Source: an uncultured Rhodospirillales bacterium (lineage in GTDB: Bacteria > Pseudomonadota > Alphaproteobacteria > Rhodospirillales > Defluviicoccaceae). Taken from it: 5,857 nucleotides of DNA. This document shows positions 1 to 5,857 of the stretch, piece by piece. Positions within the stretch are counted from its first letter, which is position 1; each line of letters begins with the position of its first letter. The DNA lies in contig CAKZLS010000223.1 in assembly GCA_937127205.1 (NCBI GenBank), positions 1 through 5,857 on the forward strand, given 5' to 3'. A program made the position numbers and the translations under genes. The notes under the pieces were generated by a model, which was not told the DNA's origin, did not search any database, and was given only the letters and a program-made list of their open reading frames with translations.

Positions 1-78
1 ACGCCGCGCCACGCGCCTAACCAGGACACTCGCAAGGTCGTCGGATGGGTACCATATGTCTGATCCAAACCACTAGAA

Positions 79-723
79 TCACAAGCCATCAACCCGCGCA
101 ATGTAGTCGAAATTGCCCTCGCCGACCCGGTCGGTTAAAACGCGGATTACCTTCCTGATCTTCGCCGGGGTATCGTGGGGACCAGAAATAAAGTACGGTT
201 TCCCATCGTTTCCAAAGGCGTACTCCGTAGAACATGAGTGCGGATCAATGTCACCGAAAAGGGCTTCGGCTGCTGGATAGGCGTCATGAGGGGCAAAACC
301 CAATTGCGTCGCATATTCAACGGCGCCGGCTACGATCTTCCGGGCACATGCGGGAGCGATGTCAACGAAGGCGCTTTCCGTCTCCGCCAAGCCTTTGACT
401 ATTTCCGAGAATTTCGCGTGGGTGAGTTCGACGTAAAACCCGTTTTTGACACCGAGGCAGTAAACGTCCACCAGTAATACAGCCGTCGCCACCGTGGTTG
501 GCGATTTCGTTCGACCAAGAACGACGTAACCGATGCCAATATCGAAAATGGCTTCGGTGATCATGCAGTAGTTGACTCCAAATCTGGACGCGGCGGCCCG
601 CGCCTGTTGAAGCAAAGAACGAGACGACGAAGTCTGCCCACTCTTGGTGGCAAGCACGGCCTTCCTTCTTAACTCCTTCTGTTCACGTTTGCGTTGATCG
701 CGCTTGCGGTTCTGTTTTTTCAT
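79..723 (-). CDS. Uncharacterised protein, 214 residues, basic N-terminus
   Basis: I do not recognise this protein and assign no function. The first 22 residues are almost all Lys, Arg, Gln and Glu (MKKQNRKRDQRKREQKELRR), a charged tail that could contact nucleic acid or ribosomes. A compact domain seems to follow from about residue 38, with a moderately hydrophobic stretch containing VLLVDVYCLGVKNGF (residues about 82-96), a segment PACARKIVAGAVEYA, and a C-terminal part with LFGDIDPHSC and GKPYFISGPHDTPAK. No signal peptide or clear membrane helix is seen. The start is supported by GAGGTGA at 730-736, six bases before the ATG. It follows thyX on the same strand after 151 bases, so it probably has its own transcription signal. 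Four 60-base samples give about 52% GC by hand count against nearly 70% in two samples of thyX, which suggests a different origin. A real gene is likely because of the good ribosome site and protein-like composition. Confidence 0.7.
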   Translation of the reverse strand: MKKQNRKRDQRKREQKELRRKAVLATKSGQTSSSRSLLQQARAAASRFGVNYCMITEAIFDIGIGYVVLGRTKSPTTVATAVLLVDVYCLGVKNGFYVELTHAKFSEIVKGLAETESAFVDIAPACARKIVAGAVEYATQLGFAPHDAYPAAEALFGDIDPHSCSTEYAFGNDGKPYFISGPHDTPAKIRKVIRVLTDRVGEGNFDYIARVDGL

Positions 724-729
724 CGTGAG

Positions 730-736
730 TCACCTC
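730..736 (-). promoter_or_regulatory. Ribosome binding site of the 79-723 gene
   Basis: On the minus strand GAGGTGA lies six bases before the ATG at 723. It fits the Shine-Dalgarno consensus and fixes this start. Confidence 0.6.
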
Positions 737-793
737 GGCCAACGAATTAGCAACGTCTTCTCAATGCGATTCCAGGAGATTGGTTGTTCGATA

Positions 794-814
794 TACCGGT
801 ACGGCTAACCGGTA
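794..814. repeat. Inverted repeat TACCGGT-N7-ACCGGTA
   Basis: Perfect 7-bp arms (794-800 and 808-814) flank a 7-base loop between thyX and the downstream minus-strand gene. On either strand it would fold as a hairpin, but no U-run follows, so a standard intrinsic terminator is not supported. It could be an operator for the downstream gene or a weak end of the thyX transcript. The arms also contain the palindrome ACCGGT, so they read as a direct repeat too. Confidence 0.4.
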
Positions 815-854
815 GAGCTACTGTGCATGGGGTTGATATCGACTTTTTCGATTG

Positions 855-871
855 CCCCCCCCCCCGGGGGG
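855..871. repeat. Homopolymer junction C11 then G6
   Basis: Eleven C are followed directly by six G, ending three bases beyond the thyX stop on that gene's downstream side. In the thyX transcript this reads C6G11. Such tracts slip in replication and sequencing, so the exact length is uncertain. No coding frame that I accept crosses it. Confidence 0.7.
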
Positions 872-874
872 CCT

Positions 875-1813
875 CTAAGCGTCGCGGCCGAGCACGGCCA
901 TGAGTTCGCGCCATTCGCGCTTGCTGAGGCCGCTTTGCTCCTGGGCGACGGCCTCGCCGGCGATCAGTTTTTTGACCACGTCCAGGCCGTGGGCCGAGAG
1001 CTGGACGCCGCCCATGCGGTAGTTGGTGAAGGCGTCGCAGGTGATGGGCACCCAGCGGCGGACGGTTTCCAGCATGGCGTCGGCGTAGACGCGGATTTCG
1101 TACTGGGCGTGGGGATCGGCGCGCAGGCTGAGGAAATGCAGGAGGTTGTGCAGGTCGATCTTCCAGTACCACTGGGTATAGGTGTTGAGCGTCAGGTTCA
1201 TCCGCGCCAGTTCGCGGGCCAGGCCCTCCCGGTTCTCGTTCAGACGATTTCCGTCGCGGTCCTCGTTGAGCATTTCCTCGTAGTCGGCGTAGCAGCGCTC
1301 CGAATCGTCGCGGAGGATGTCGAGAACGCGGGCGGCTTCCTCGCCCTCGAGCACGGCGCCGCGGCCCTGGCGGTTGCTGCTCGACTGGGCCGCCAGCTGG
1401 TCCGGCGCCGGGATGTAGTATTCCTTGTCGAGCACCGAATAGCGGGCCGAGTATTCGTTGACGTTGGCGGTGCGGTGGCGGATCCACTGGCGGGCGACGA
1501 AGATGGGCAGCTTGACGTGGTACTTGATCTCGCACATTTCGAACGGCGTGGTGTGGCGGTGACGCATGAGATAGTTGATCAGGCCGGCATCGTCCTGGAC
1601 CCGCCGGGTGCCCTTGCCGTAGGAGACGCGCGCCGCCTGGACGATGGCGGCGTCGTCGCCCATGTAGTCGATCACCCGGACGAAGCCGTGGTCCAGCAAC
1701 GGGATCGGCTGGAACAGTAATTCTTCCAGGTCGGGGACGGTGGCGCGTCGGGTGGTCGCGCGCGATTCGCGCTGGGCGTCGATCTCGGCCGTTTGTTCTG
1801 GCGTCAGTTCCAT
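875..1813 (-). CDS. thyX: Flavin-dependent thymidylate synthase ThyX
   Basis: ThyX makes dTMP from dUMP in the cytoplasm, using methylenetetrahydrofolate as carbon donor and FAD with NADPH for reduction. It replaces the unrelated ThyA and needs no separate dihydrofolate regeneration step. The family signature RHRX7S is present as R112-H113-R114 to S122 (RHRTANVNEYS). Also visible are YGKGTRR (65-71), RHRHTTPFEMCEIKYHVKLP (84-103), the LNTYTQWYWKIDLHNLLHFL stretch and the RADPHAQYEIRVYA segment that helps bind nucleotide. At 312 residues it matches the longer alphaproteobacterial and Rickettsia-type ThyX, with a C-terminal SKREWRELMAVLG. The ATG at 1813 is supported by AGGGGAG four bases upstream. 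It diverges from the tmRNA gene and probably shares a 150-base control region with it. Identification is secure. Confidence 0.97.
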   Translation of the reverse strand: MELTPEQTAEIDAQRESRATTRRATVPDLEELLFQPIPLLDHGFVRVIDYMGDDAAIVQAARVSYGKGTRRVQDDAGLINYLMRHRHTTPFEMCEIKYHVKLPIFVARQWIRHRTANVNEYSARYSVLDKEYYIPAPDQLAAQSSSNRQGRGAVLEGEEAARVLDILRDDSERCYADYEEMLNEDRDGNRLNENREGLARELARMNLTLNTYTQWYWKIDLHNLLHFLSLRADPHAQYEIRVYADAMLETVRRWVPITCDAFTNYRMGGVQLSAHGLDVVKKLIAGEAVAQEQSGLSKREWRELMAVLGRDA

Positions 1814-1817
1814 GGGG

Positions 1818-1824
1818 CTCCCCT
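1818..1824 (-). promoter_or_regulatory. Ribosome binding site of thyX
   Basis: AGGGGAG on the minus strand, four bases before the ATG at 1813. The spacing is slightly short, but this is the only good site and it selects this start. Confidence 0.6.
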
Positions 1825-1842
1825 GGGTATGGATGCCGGCAC

Positions 1843-1868
1843 TCTATACCAACGATGCCCGATACCAA
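1843..1868 (-). promoter_or_regulatory. Possible thyX promoter region with a repeated TTGGTAT
   Basis: On the minus strand TTGGTAT occurs twice (1862-1868 and 1846-1852), sixteen bases apart start to start. The copy nearer thyX runs into TATAGA (1843-1848), a 4 of 6 match to a -10 hexamer. No convincing -35 is seen at the right distance. The repeats could be a promoter element, a regulator site or chance. The evidence is pattern only. Confidence 0.25.
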
Positions 1869-1929
1869 AGATTAGCGCCCGGTTCTTTCGCATGTAGAAC
1901 AAATGCGGATCATTTTCCTGTTTCGCGGG

Positions 1930-1959
1930 TTGCGCGACAACCCACCGGAAGCGTATATT
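1930..1959 (+). promoter_or_regulatory. Candidate ssrA promoter
   Basis: TATATT (1954-1959) is a 5 of 6 match to the -10 hexamer. TTGCGC (1930-1935), 18 bases upstream, shares the TTG core of a -35. Transcription would begin near 1966, exactly where the first hairpin of the tmRNA acceptor piece starts (GTCGA-GCAA-TCGAC, 1966-1979). The placement makes sense although the -35 is poor. Confidence 0.45.
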
Positions 1960-2017
1960 ACCCGCGTCGAGCAATCGACTATGGCGATAAACGCAATTCG
2001 GAATAAGCGTTATGGAC

Positions 2018-2045
2018 CCGGGGGCAGTGCCCGGCGCCTCCACCA
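2018..2045 (+). other. tmRNA T arm, 3' acceptor strand and CCA end
   Basis: A 5-bp T stem and 7-base loop are followed by CGCCTCC and an encoded ACCA. The loop GGCAGTG departs from the usual TTCRANN of tRNAs, a departure I recall as typical of permuted alphaproteobacterial tmRNAs. The mature acceptor piece should end at 2045. Confidence 0.85.
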
Positions 2046-2081
2046 ATTTCCATCAACGATGGGACCGACAAACGGTATTGC
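2046..2081 (+). other. Excised spacer between the two tmRNA pieces
   Basis: These 36 bases separate the CCA end of the acceptor piece from the mature 5' end of the coding piece, and are expected to be removed from the precursor. It can fold as TTCCAT (2048-2053) with ATGGGA (2059-2064) around a 5-base loop, including one G-U pair. By analogy with tRNA processing, RNase P would cut before 2082 and 3' nucleases would trim to 2045; this is inference. Confidence 0.75.
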
Positions 2082-2167
2082 GGGGGCGAAACAGGATCGA
2101 CATGCGTGGTAAAGGGATTGTTTTTGCCCGGTATGGTACCACCGTTATCGGACCAAACACATTAAAT

Positions 2168-2203
2168 GCCAACGATAACGAGGCATATGCTGTAGCCGCA
2201 TAA
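2168..2203 (+). other. tmRNA tag reading frame (A)ANDNEAYAVAA
   Basis: The resume codon GCC (2168-2170) opens the frame ANDNEAYAVAA, ending at TAA (2201-2203). With the alanine carried by tmRNA itself the tag is 12 residues. AANDN is the part that SspB adaptors recognise, and the hydrophobic AVAA end is the part that ClpX recognises, so both degron elements are present. There is no start codon because translation resumes from a stalled ribosome. Confidence 0.9.
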
Positions 2204-2299
2204 GGCTTTAGCGGGGTTCGGGAGGCACCTGGCAACAGAAGCCTCCCACTTAACCTGTGGTTCGGATCGCCAATGTGGGGATTATGCGTTAGACTCGAA

Positions 2300-2310
2300 C
2301 CTCTATGAGG
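2300..2310 (+). promoter_or_regulatory. Small hairpin CCTC-TAT-GAGG before sspB
   Basis: Four perfect pairs around a 3-base loop contain the only GAGG near the first sspB start. It might mask that site or help end the ssrA precursor, but no U-run follows directly. This is a weak call from base pairing alone. Confidence 0.2.
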
Positions 2311-2325
2311 GCGCCGATTCTTTGA

Positions 2326-2847
2326 ATGGCGGTTGTTATGATTTCTGACTCACTACCCTACGACCAGTGGATCGAGGATGCGTTGCGCGGCGTGGTTCAT
2401 CAGGCGCTGCTTCATACCTCAGTGCACGGATTGCCGGGAGACCACCACTTTTACCTCACCTTCCGGACCGGGGCCGAGGGCGTGAGGATCGCGCCCGAGT
2501 TGCGCGCCGAGCACCCGGACGAAATGACCATCGTGCTGCAGCATCAGTTCTGGGACCTGGAGGTGGACGACGAGGCCTTCAGGGTATCGCTCAATTTTCA
2601 CGGCAGGCCGCAGCGGCTGCACGTTCCGTTCTCGGCGTTGACCGCGTTCGGCGATCCGTCGGTCAACTTCGGCATGCAACTGAAGACCGTGGGCGTCGGC
2701 GCCGCCGAACAGGAAGAGGCGTCCGAGCAGGACGCACCGCCCGCGGACGCAGAATCAGATGCCGCCGCCGCCGAAGCCAACGATGCCGGACAGCCTGAGT
2801 CGGAAACGGGCGAGGTCGTTGCGCTGGACGCGTTCCGCAAAAAATAA
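2326..2847 (+). CDS. sspB: ClpXP adaptor SspB, alphaproteobacterial type
   Basis: SspB binds the N-terminal part of ssrA tags and tethers tagged proteins to the ClpX unfoldase for degradation by ClpP in the cytoplasm. The folded substrate-binding domain spans about residues 10-120, with GLPGDHHFYLTF (35-46), PDEMTIVLQHQFWDL (64-78) and PFSALTAFGDPSVNFGMQ (101-118). A disordered acidic and alanine-rich linker follows (about 125-162). The protein ends in EVVALDAFRKK, the short tail that docks on ClpX. The length of 173 residues is normal for the alphaproteobacterial form. The start is uncertain: ATG 2326 has GAGG only at a long 15-base distance, whereas ATG 2338 (residue 5, giving MISDSLPYDQ) has GGCGG five bases upstream. 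The gene sits about 45 bases after the tmRNA gene on the same strand, pairing the adaptor with the RNA that encodes its substrate. Confidence 0.95.
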   Translation: MAVVMISDSLPYDQWIEDALRGVVHQALLHTSVHGLPGDHHFYLTFRTGAEGVRIAPELRAEHPDEMTIVLQHQFWDLEVDDEAFRVSLNFHGRPQRLHVPFSALTAFGDPSVNFGMQLKTVGVGAAEQEEASEQDAPPADAESDAAAAEANDAGQPESETGEVVALDAFRKK

Positions 2848-2850
2848 AAC

Positions 2851-2873
2851 AGAGCCCGCAGGCACCGTGCTCT
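2851..2873 (+). terminator. Weak hairpin after sspB
   Basis: AGAGC pairs with GCTCT, with a mismatch and two further pairs inside and a loop of seven, beginning four bases after the sspB stop. No T-run follows, so if it ends transcription it is not a classical intrinsic terminator. Confidence 0.25.
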
Positions 2874-2927
2874 AGGCGCGCACTGGAGAGGTGCGTTCCT
2901 GACCGGTCGAGCACTTGAACGGCGGAC

Positions 2928-3177
2928 ATGGCCAACTTTCTCCTCTACCTCAACACCGTCCTCGTCTGGGGGTCAAGTACCAGCTCGGCGTGGTCGATCC
3001 TGGAGCCAGCCTTGTCTACCGATTTGCCCTCTCCGCTGTCATCATGGTGGCGATCTGCGTTGTCACCGGGCGGTCTCTAAGGTTCAACCGGCGACAGGAG
3101 TGGCGCTGGTTCTGGCCGGCAACGCGCTGGTGCTAACCAAGGCACGAGCGACCGTCAAGACGACACCCGCGCAATAG
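2928..3177 (+). pseudogene. Relic of an EamA-family (DMT) transporter
   Basis: Three pieces typical of a drug/metabolite transporter appear in order but in three frames. Piece one (from ATG 2928) reads MANFLLYLNTVLVWGS, the first membrane helix ending in the WGS motif. Piece two (2975 to about 3100) reads KYQLGVVDPGASLVYRFALS then AVIMVAICVVTGRSLRFNRR, the continuation into helix two. Between them some five residues of the usual WGSTWxAI-type run and the frame are lost. Piece three (3097-3177) reads GVALVLAGNALVLTKARATV and ends at TAG 3175-3177, the last helix and tail of such a protein. Roughly two hundred residues between pieces two and three are gone, judging from the usual length near 300. 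Two deletions thus left about 80 residues of coding remains. No function is possible. It fills most of the 453-base gap between sspB and fumA. Confidence 0.75.
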
Positions 3178-3196
3178 ACATTCCAAAACCCGTGAC

Positions 3197-3225
3197 ATGA
3201 CAAGGGTTCAATATGGTTCGATAAC
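3197..3225 (+). promoter_or_regulatory. Candidate promoter of the fumA operon
   Basis: ATGACA (3197-3202) matches the -35 consensus at 5 of 6. GATAAC (3220-3225), 17 bases downstream, matches the -10 at 4 of 6. Transcription would start near 3232, giving a leader of about 70 bases. The -10 lies inside the dyad at 3213-3228. It is inferred from pattern only. Confidence 0.35.
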
Positions 3226-3228
3226 CAT
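3213..3228. promoter_or_regulatory. 16-bp dyad ATGGTT-CGAT-AACCAT, possible operator
   Basis: Perfect 6-bp arms surround a 4-base centre and overlap the candidate fumA -10 hexamer, a position suited to a repressor. I do not recognise the site as that of a known regulator; it is not the FNR pattern TTGAT-N4-ATCAA. Confidence 0.4.
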
Positions 3229-3246
3229 CTAGAACAGTCCCAAACA

Positions 3247-3264
3247 CATCCAGGCGCCTGGATG
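3247..3264. promoter_or_regulatory. Perfect 18-bp palindrome before fumA
   Basis: CATCCAGGCGCCTGGATG reads the same on both strands without a break and ends 36 bases before the fumA ATG. A given 18-base site is a perfect palindrome by chance about once in 4^9. It has no loop and no following T-run, so an operator for a dimeric regulator is more likely than a terminator. The regulator is unknown. Confidence 0.5.
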
Positions 3265-3288
3265 GCCGGGCATACAAAACGAGCTTGC

Positions 3289-3293
3289 GAGGG
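3289..3293 (+). promoter_or_regulatory. Ribosome binding site of fumA
   Basis: GAGGG lies seven bases before ATG 3301. It favours this start over the in-frame ATG at 3262, which would add 13 residues (MAGHTKRACEGLV), lies inside the palindrome and has no ribosome site. Confidence 0.6.
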
Positions 3294-3300
3294 TCTTGTC

Positions 3301-4926
<1,626 letters not shown>

Positions 4927-4933
4927 TCGGGTT

Positions 4934-5572
4934 ATGGCGATCCCCGAACTGCTCGTCGACGGGCCGGCGGATGCCGCATTGACGGTGGCGCTGGCCCACG
5001 GCGCCGGGGCGCCCATGGACACTCCGTTCATGGCGGCTTTCGCGGAGGGGCTGGCGGAGCGGGGGCATCGTGCGGTCCGCTTCGAGTTCCCGTACATGGC
5101 GGAGCGCCGCCGGTCGGGCAAGCGCGCCGGACCCAACCGCGCGGAGATCCTGCTGGAAACCTGGCGGTCGGTGATCGGAGAACTCGGAACTGCGAACCTT
5201 GTCATCGGCGGAAAGTCCCTGGGCGGGCGCATGGCCAGCATGGTTGCCGACGAAATGGGCGTTCGTGGATTGGTTTGCCTGGGCTATCCGTTCCATCCGC
5301 CGGGCCGCACGGACAAAGGGCGCGTCGACCACCTAAAGGACTTGCGTAGCCCGACATTGATTTTGCAGGGAACCCGCGATTCCTTCGGATCGCCGGAGGA
5401 GGTCGCGGGGTATGATCTCACGCCGGCCATCCGGGTCCACTGGCTTGAAGACGGCGATCATGGTTTCAAGCCGCGCAAAAAGTCGGGACGAACCGAACGG
5501 CAGAACTGGGACGAGGGTCTCGAGACACTGCACGGATTTCTAACCGAGTTGACGGAAGGAGAAGGGCGATGA
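4934..5572 (+). CDS. Small alpha/beta hydrolase, KANL3/Tex30-like
   Basis: A cytoplasmic alpha/beta-hydrolase-fold protein of 212 residues, with no signal peptide. AHGAGAPMDTPFM (21-33) after the first strand is the family's typical HGAG turn, likely part of the oxyanion hole. The nucleophile elbow is GKSLG with S95 (GGKSLGGRMAS, 92-102). Further on are LGYPFHPPGR (116-125), the acid loop LQGTRDSFG with D149, and the histidine loop EDGDHGFKPRK with H176, so the catalytic triad looks complete. The pattern fits the KANL3/Tex30 hydrolase-like group (often labelled dienelactone-hydrolase-like), whose bacterial substrates are unknown to me. It begins seven bases after the fumA stop without a strong ribosome site, suggesting coupled translation, and overlaps fumC by four bases (ATGA). 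Its place between two fumarases implies co-expression, but whether it acts on a related metabolite is only a guess. Confidence 0.88.
   Translation: MAIPELLVDGPADAALTVALAHGAGAPMDTPFMAAFAEGLAERGHRAVRFEFPYMAERRRSGKRAGPNRAEILLETWRSVIGELGTANLVIGGKSLGGRMASMVADEMGVRGLVCLGYPFHPPGRTDKGRVDHLKDLRSPTLILQGTRDSFGSPEEVAGYDLTPAIRVHWLEDGDHGFKPRKKSGRTERQNWDEGLETLHGFLTELTEGEGR
5554..5561 (+). promoter_or_regulatory. Ribosome binding site of fumC
   Basis: GGAAGGAG lies seven bases before ATG 5569, inside the end of the hydrolase gene. It is the strongest Shine-Dalgarno sequence in the operon, so fumC should be well translated in its own right. Confidence 0.7.
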
Positions 5573-5857
5573 CCGCTACCCGGACCGAATCCGACAGCAT
5601 GGGAACCATTGAGGTTCCGGCCGACCGCTATTGGGGCGCGCAGACACAACGCTCCCTCGAGAACTTCCCCATCGGCGTCGAAACGATGCCGGAACCGCTC
5701 ATTCGCGCGTTCGGGATCCAGAAAAAGGCCGCAGCACTGGTGAATCTGGTGCTCGGAGACCTCGATAGCGAGGTGGCCGAAGCCATCGTCAAGGCCGCCG
5801 AAGAGGTGCTGGAGGGCAATCTTTCCGACGAATTCCCCCTGGTGGTCTGGCAGGCGG
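5569..5857 (+). CDS. fumC: Class II fumarate hydratase, N-terminal part (runs off window)
   Basis: The iron-free, oxygen-stable homotetrameric fumarase, which catalyses the same fumarate-malate step as FumA but is unrelated to it. The 96 visible residues match the N-terminus of E. coli FumC closely from memory: TRTESDSMGTIEVPADRYWG, then AQTQRSLENFPIG, then ALVNLVLGDL, and finally DEFPLVVWQA, just before the expected TGSGTQ substrate motif. The family is about 460 residues long, so roughly four fifths lie beyond 5857. The catalytic loop cannot be seen. The ATG overlaps the hydrolase stop as ATGA and has a strong GGAAGGAG seven bases upstream. The D-S-M-G and W-G-A-Q-T-Q-R-S runs separate it from argininosuccinate lyase, and the closeness to FumC argues against aspartase. 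Confidence 0.94.
   Translation, partial: MTATRTESDSMGTIEVPADRYWGAQTQRSLENFPIGVETMPEPLIRAFGIQKKAAALVNLVLGDLDSEVAEAIVKAAEEVLEGNLSDEFPLVVWQA

Larger units (their letters stand above)
1966..2280 (+). ncRNA. ssrA: Permuted two-piece tmRNA (alphaproteobacterial type)
   Basis: tmRNA enters ribosomes stalled on broken mRNA, donates alanine, and then serves as template for a degradation tag. Here the gene is circularly permuted. The acceptor piece comes first: T stem CCGGG/CCCGG (2018-2022 with 2030-2034), 7-base loop GGCAGTG, 3' acceptor strand CGCCTCC (2035-2041) and ACCA (2042-2045). After a 36-base spacer the coding piece begins with GGGGGCG (2082-2088), which pairs with that strand over 7 bp. 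The third pair is G-U, the alanine identity element read by AlaRS. The tRNA-like AAACAGGATCGAC, the tag frame at 2168-2203 and a hairpin GGGAGGC/GCCTCCC (2220-2226 with 2241-2247) follow. TGGCGAT (1982-1988) can pair with ATCGCCA (2266-2272), which would hold the two pieces together. The outer ends are estimates. Short open frames seen across this region are not genes. Confidence 0.95.

Noticed and set aside
1..63. Possible C-terminal end of an upstream plus-strand gene (frame open to TGA at 61-63)
   Set aside because: Only twenty codons are visible and another frame is open nearly as far (to 76), so a gene cannot be claimed.
238..477. A 79-residue plus-strand frame
   Set aside because: It is antisense to the 214-residue minus-strand gene, with no supporting ribosome site or family resemblance.
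827..1720. A 297-residue plus-strand frame opposite thyX
   Set aside because: It is the antisense mirror of thyX, and its Val-Ala-Asp-Glu-rich makeup reflects the codons of the opposite strand.
747..1868. A 373-residue minus-strand frame over thyX
   Set aside because: It is another frame of the same strand as thyX, rich in Arg, Pro and Gly with no fold-like pattern. ThyX motifs settle the true frame.
1804..2235. Several 60-88 residue open frames on both strands
   Set aside because: They overlap the tmRNA gene or its promoter. The plus frame ending at 2203 is simply the tag frame extended upstream, and the minus frame starting at 2046 is the complement of the acceptor piece.
2915..3136. A 73-residue plus-strand open frame taken as a gene
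   Set aside because: Only its middle part resembles a protein family, and the flanking transporter pieces are in other frames, so it is part of the pseudogene.
3187..3208. AACCC/GGGTT inverted repeat as a terminator
   Set aside because: Five pairs with a 12-base loop and no following T-run, which is too weak to call.

Overview
The window reads as a stretch of alphaproteobacterial chromosome with high-GC coding DNA. Three things point there: a circularly permuted two-piece tmRNA gene with a short tag ending AVAA, an SspB adaptor of the alphaproteobacterial type with a C-terminal LDAFRKK tail, and a ThyX close to the Rickettsia-like form as I remember it. The genus cannot be read from the sequence.

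Left part, minus strand. Positions 79-723 encode a 214-residue protein I do not recognise, in DNA visibly poorer in GC than its neighbours. It lies 151 bases downstream of thyX (875-1813), the flavin-dependent thymidylate synthase. The gap between them holds an inverted repeat and an abrupt C11G6 tract.

Centre, plus strand. Divergent from thyX is ssrA, the tmRNA gene (about 1966-2280). Its halves are in permuted order: the T arm and CCA-end piece comes first, then a 36-base excised spacer, then the coding piece with the tag reading frame (A)ANDNEAYAVAA. About 45 bases further on is sspB (2326-2847), the adaptor that hands ssrA-tagged proteins to ClpXP. The tagging RNA and the reader of its tag are therefore neighbours.

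Middle gap (2848-3300). No intact gene is present. It contains a badly eroded EamA-type drug/metabolite transporter (2928-3177) whose three recognisable pieces lie in three different frames. A probable fum promoter region follows, with a 16-bp dyad over the candidate -10 and a perfect 18-bp palindrome in the leader.

Right part, plus strand. This is a tight operon: fumA (class I, iron-sulfur fumarase, 3301-4926), 7 bases, a small alpha/beta hydrolase of the KANL3/Tex30-like group (4934-5572), an ATGA overlap, and the start of fumC (class II, iron-free fumarase, from 5569 and running off the window). Two unrelated enzymes for the same TCA-cycle step are thus apparently co-transcribed with a hydrolase between them. 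No wholly new system is evident. The items most worth a second look are the fumA-hydrolase-fumC operon with its palindromic leader, the ssrA-sspB pairing, the three-frame transporter relic and the unidentified protein at the left end.
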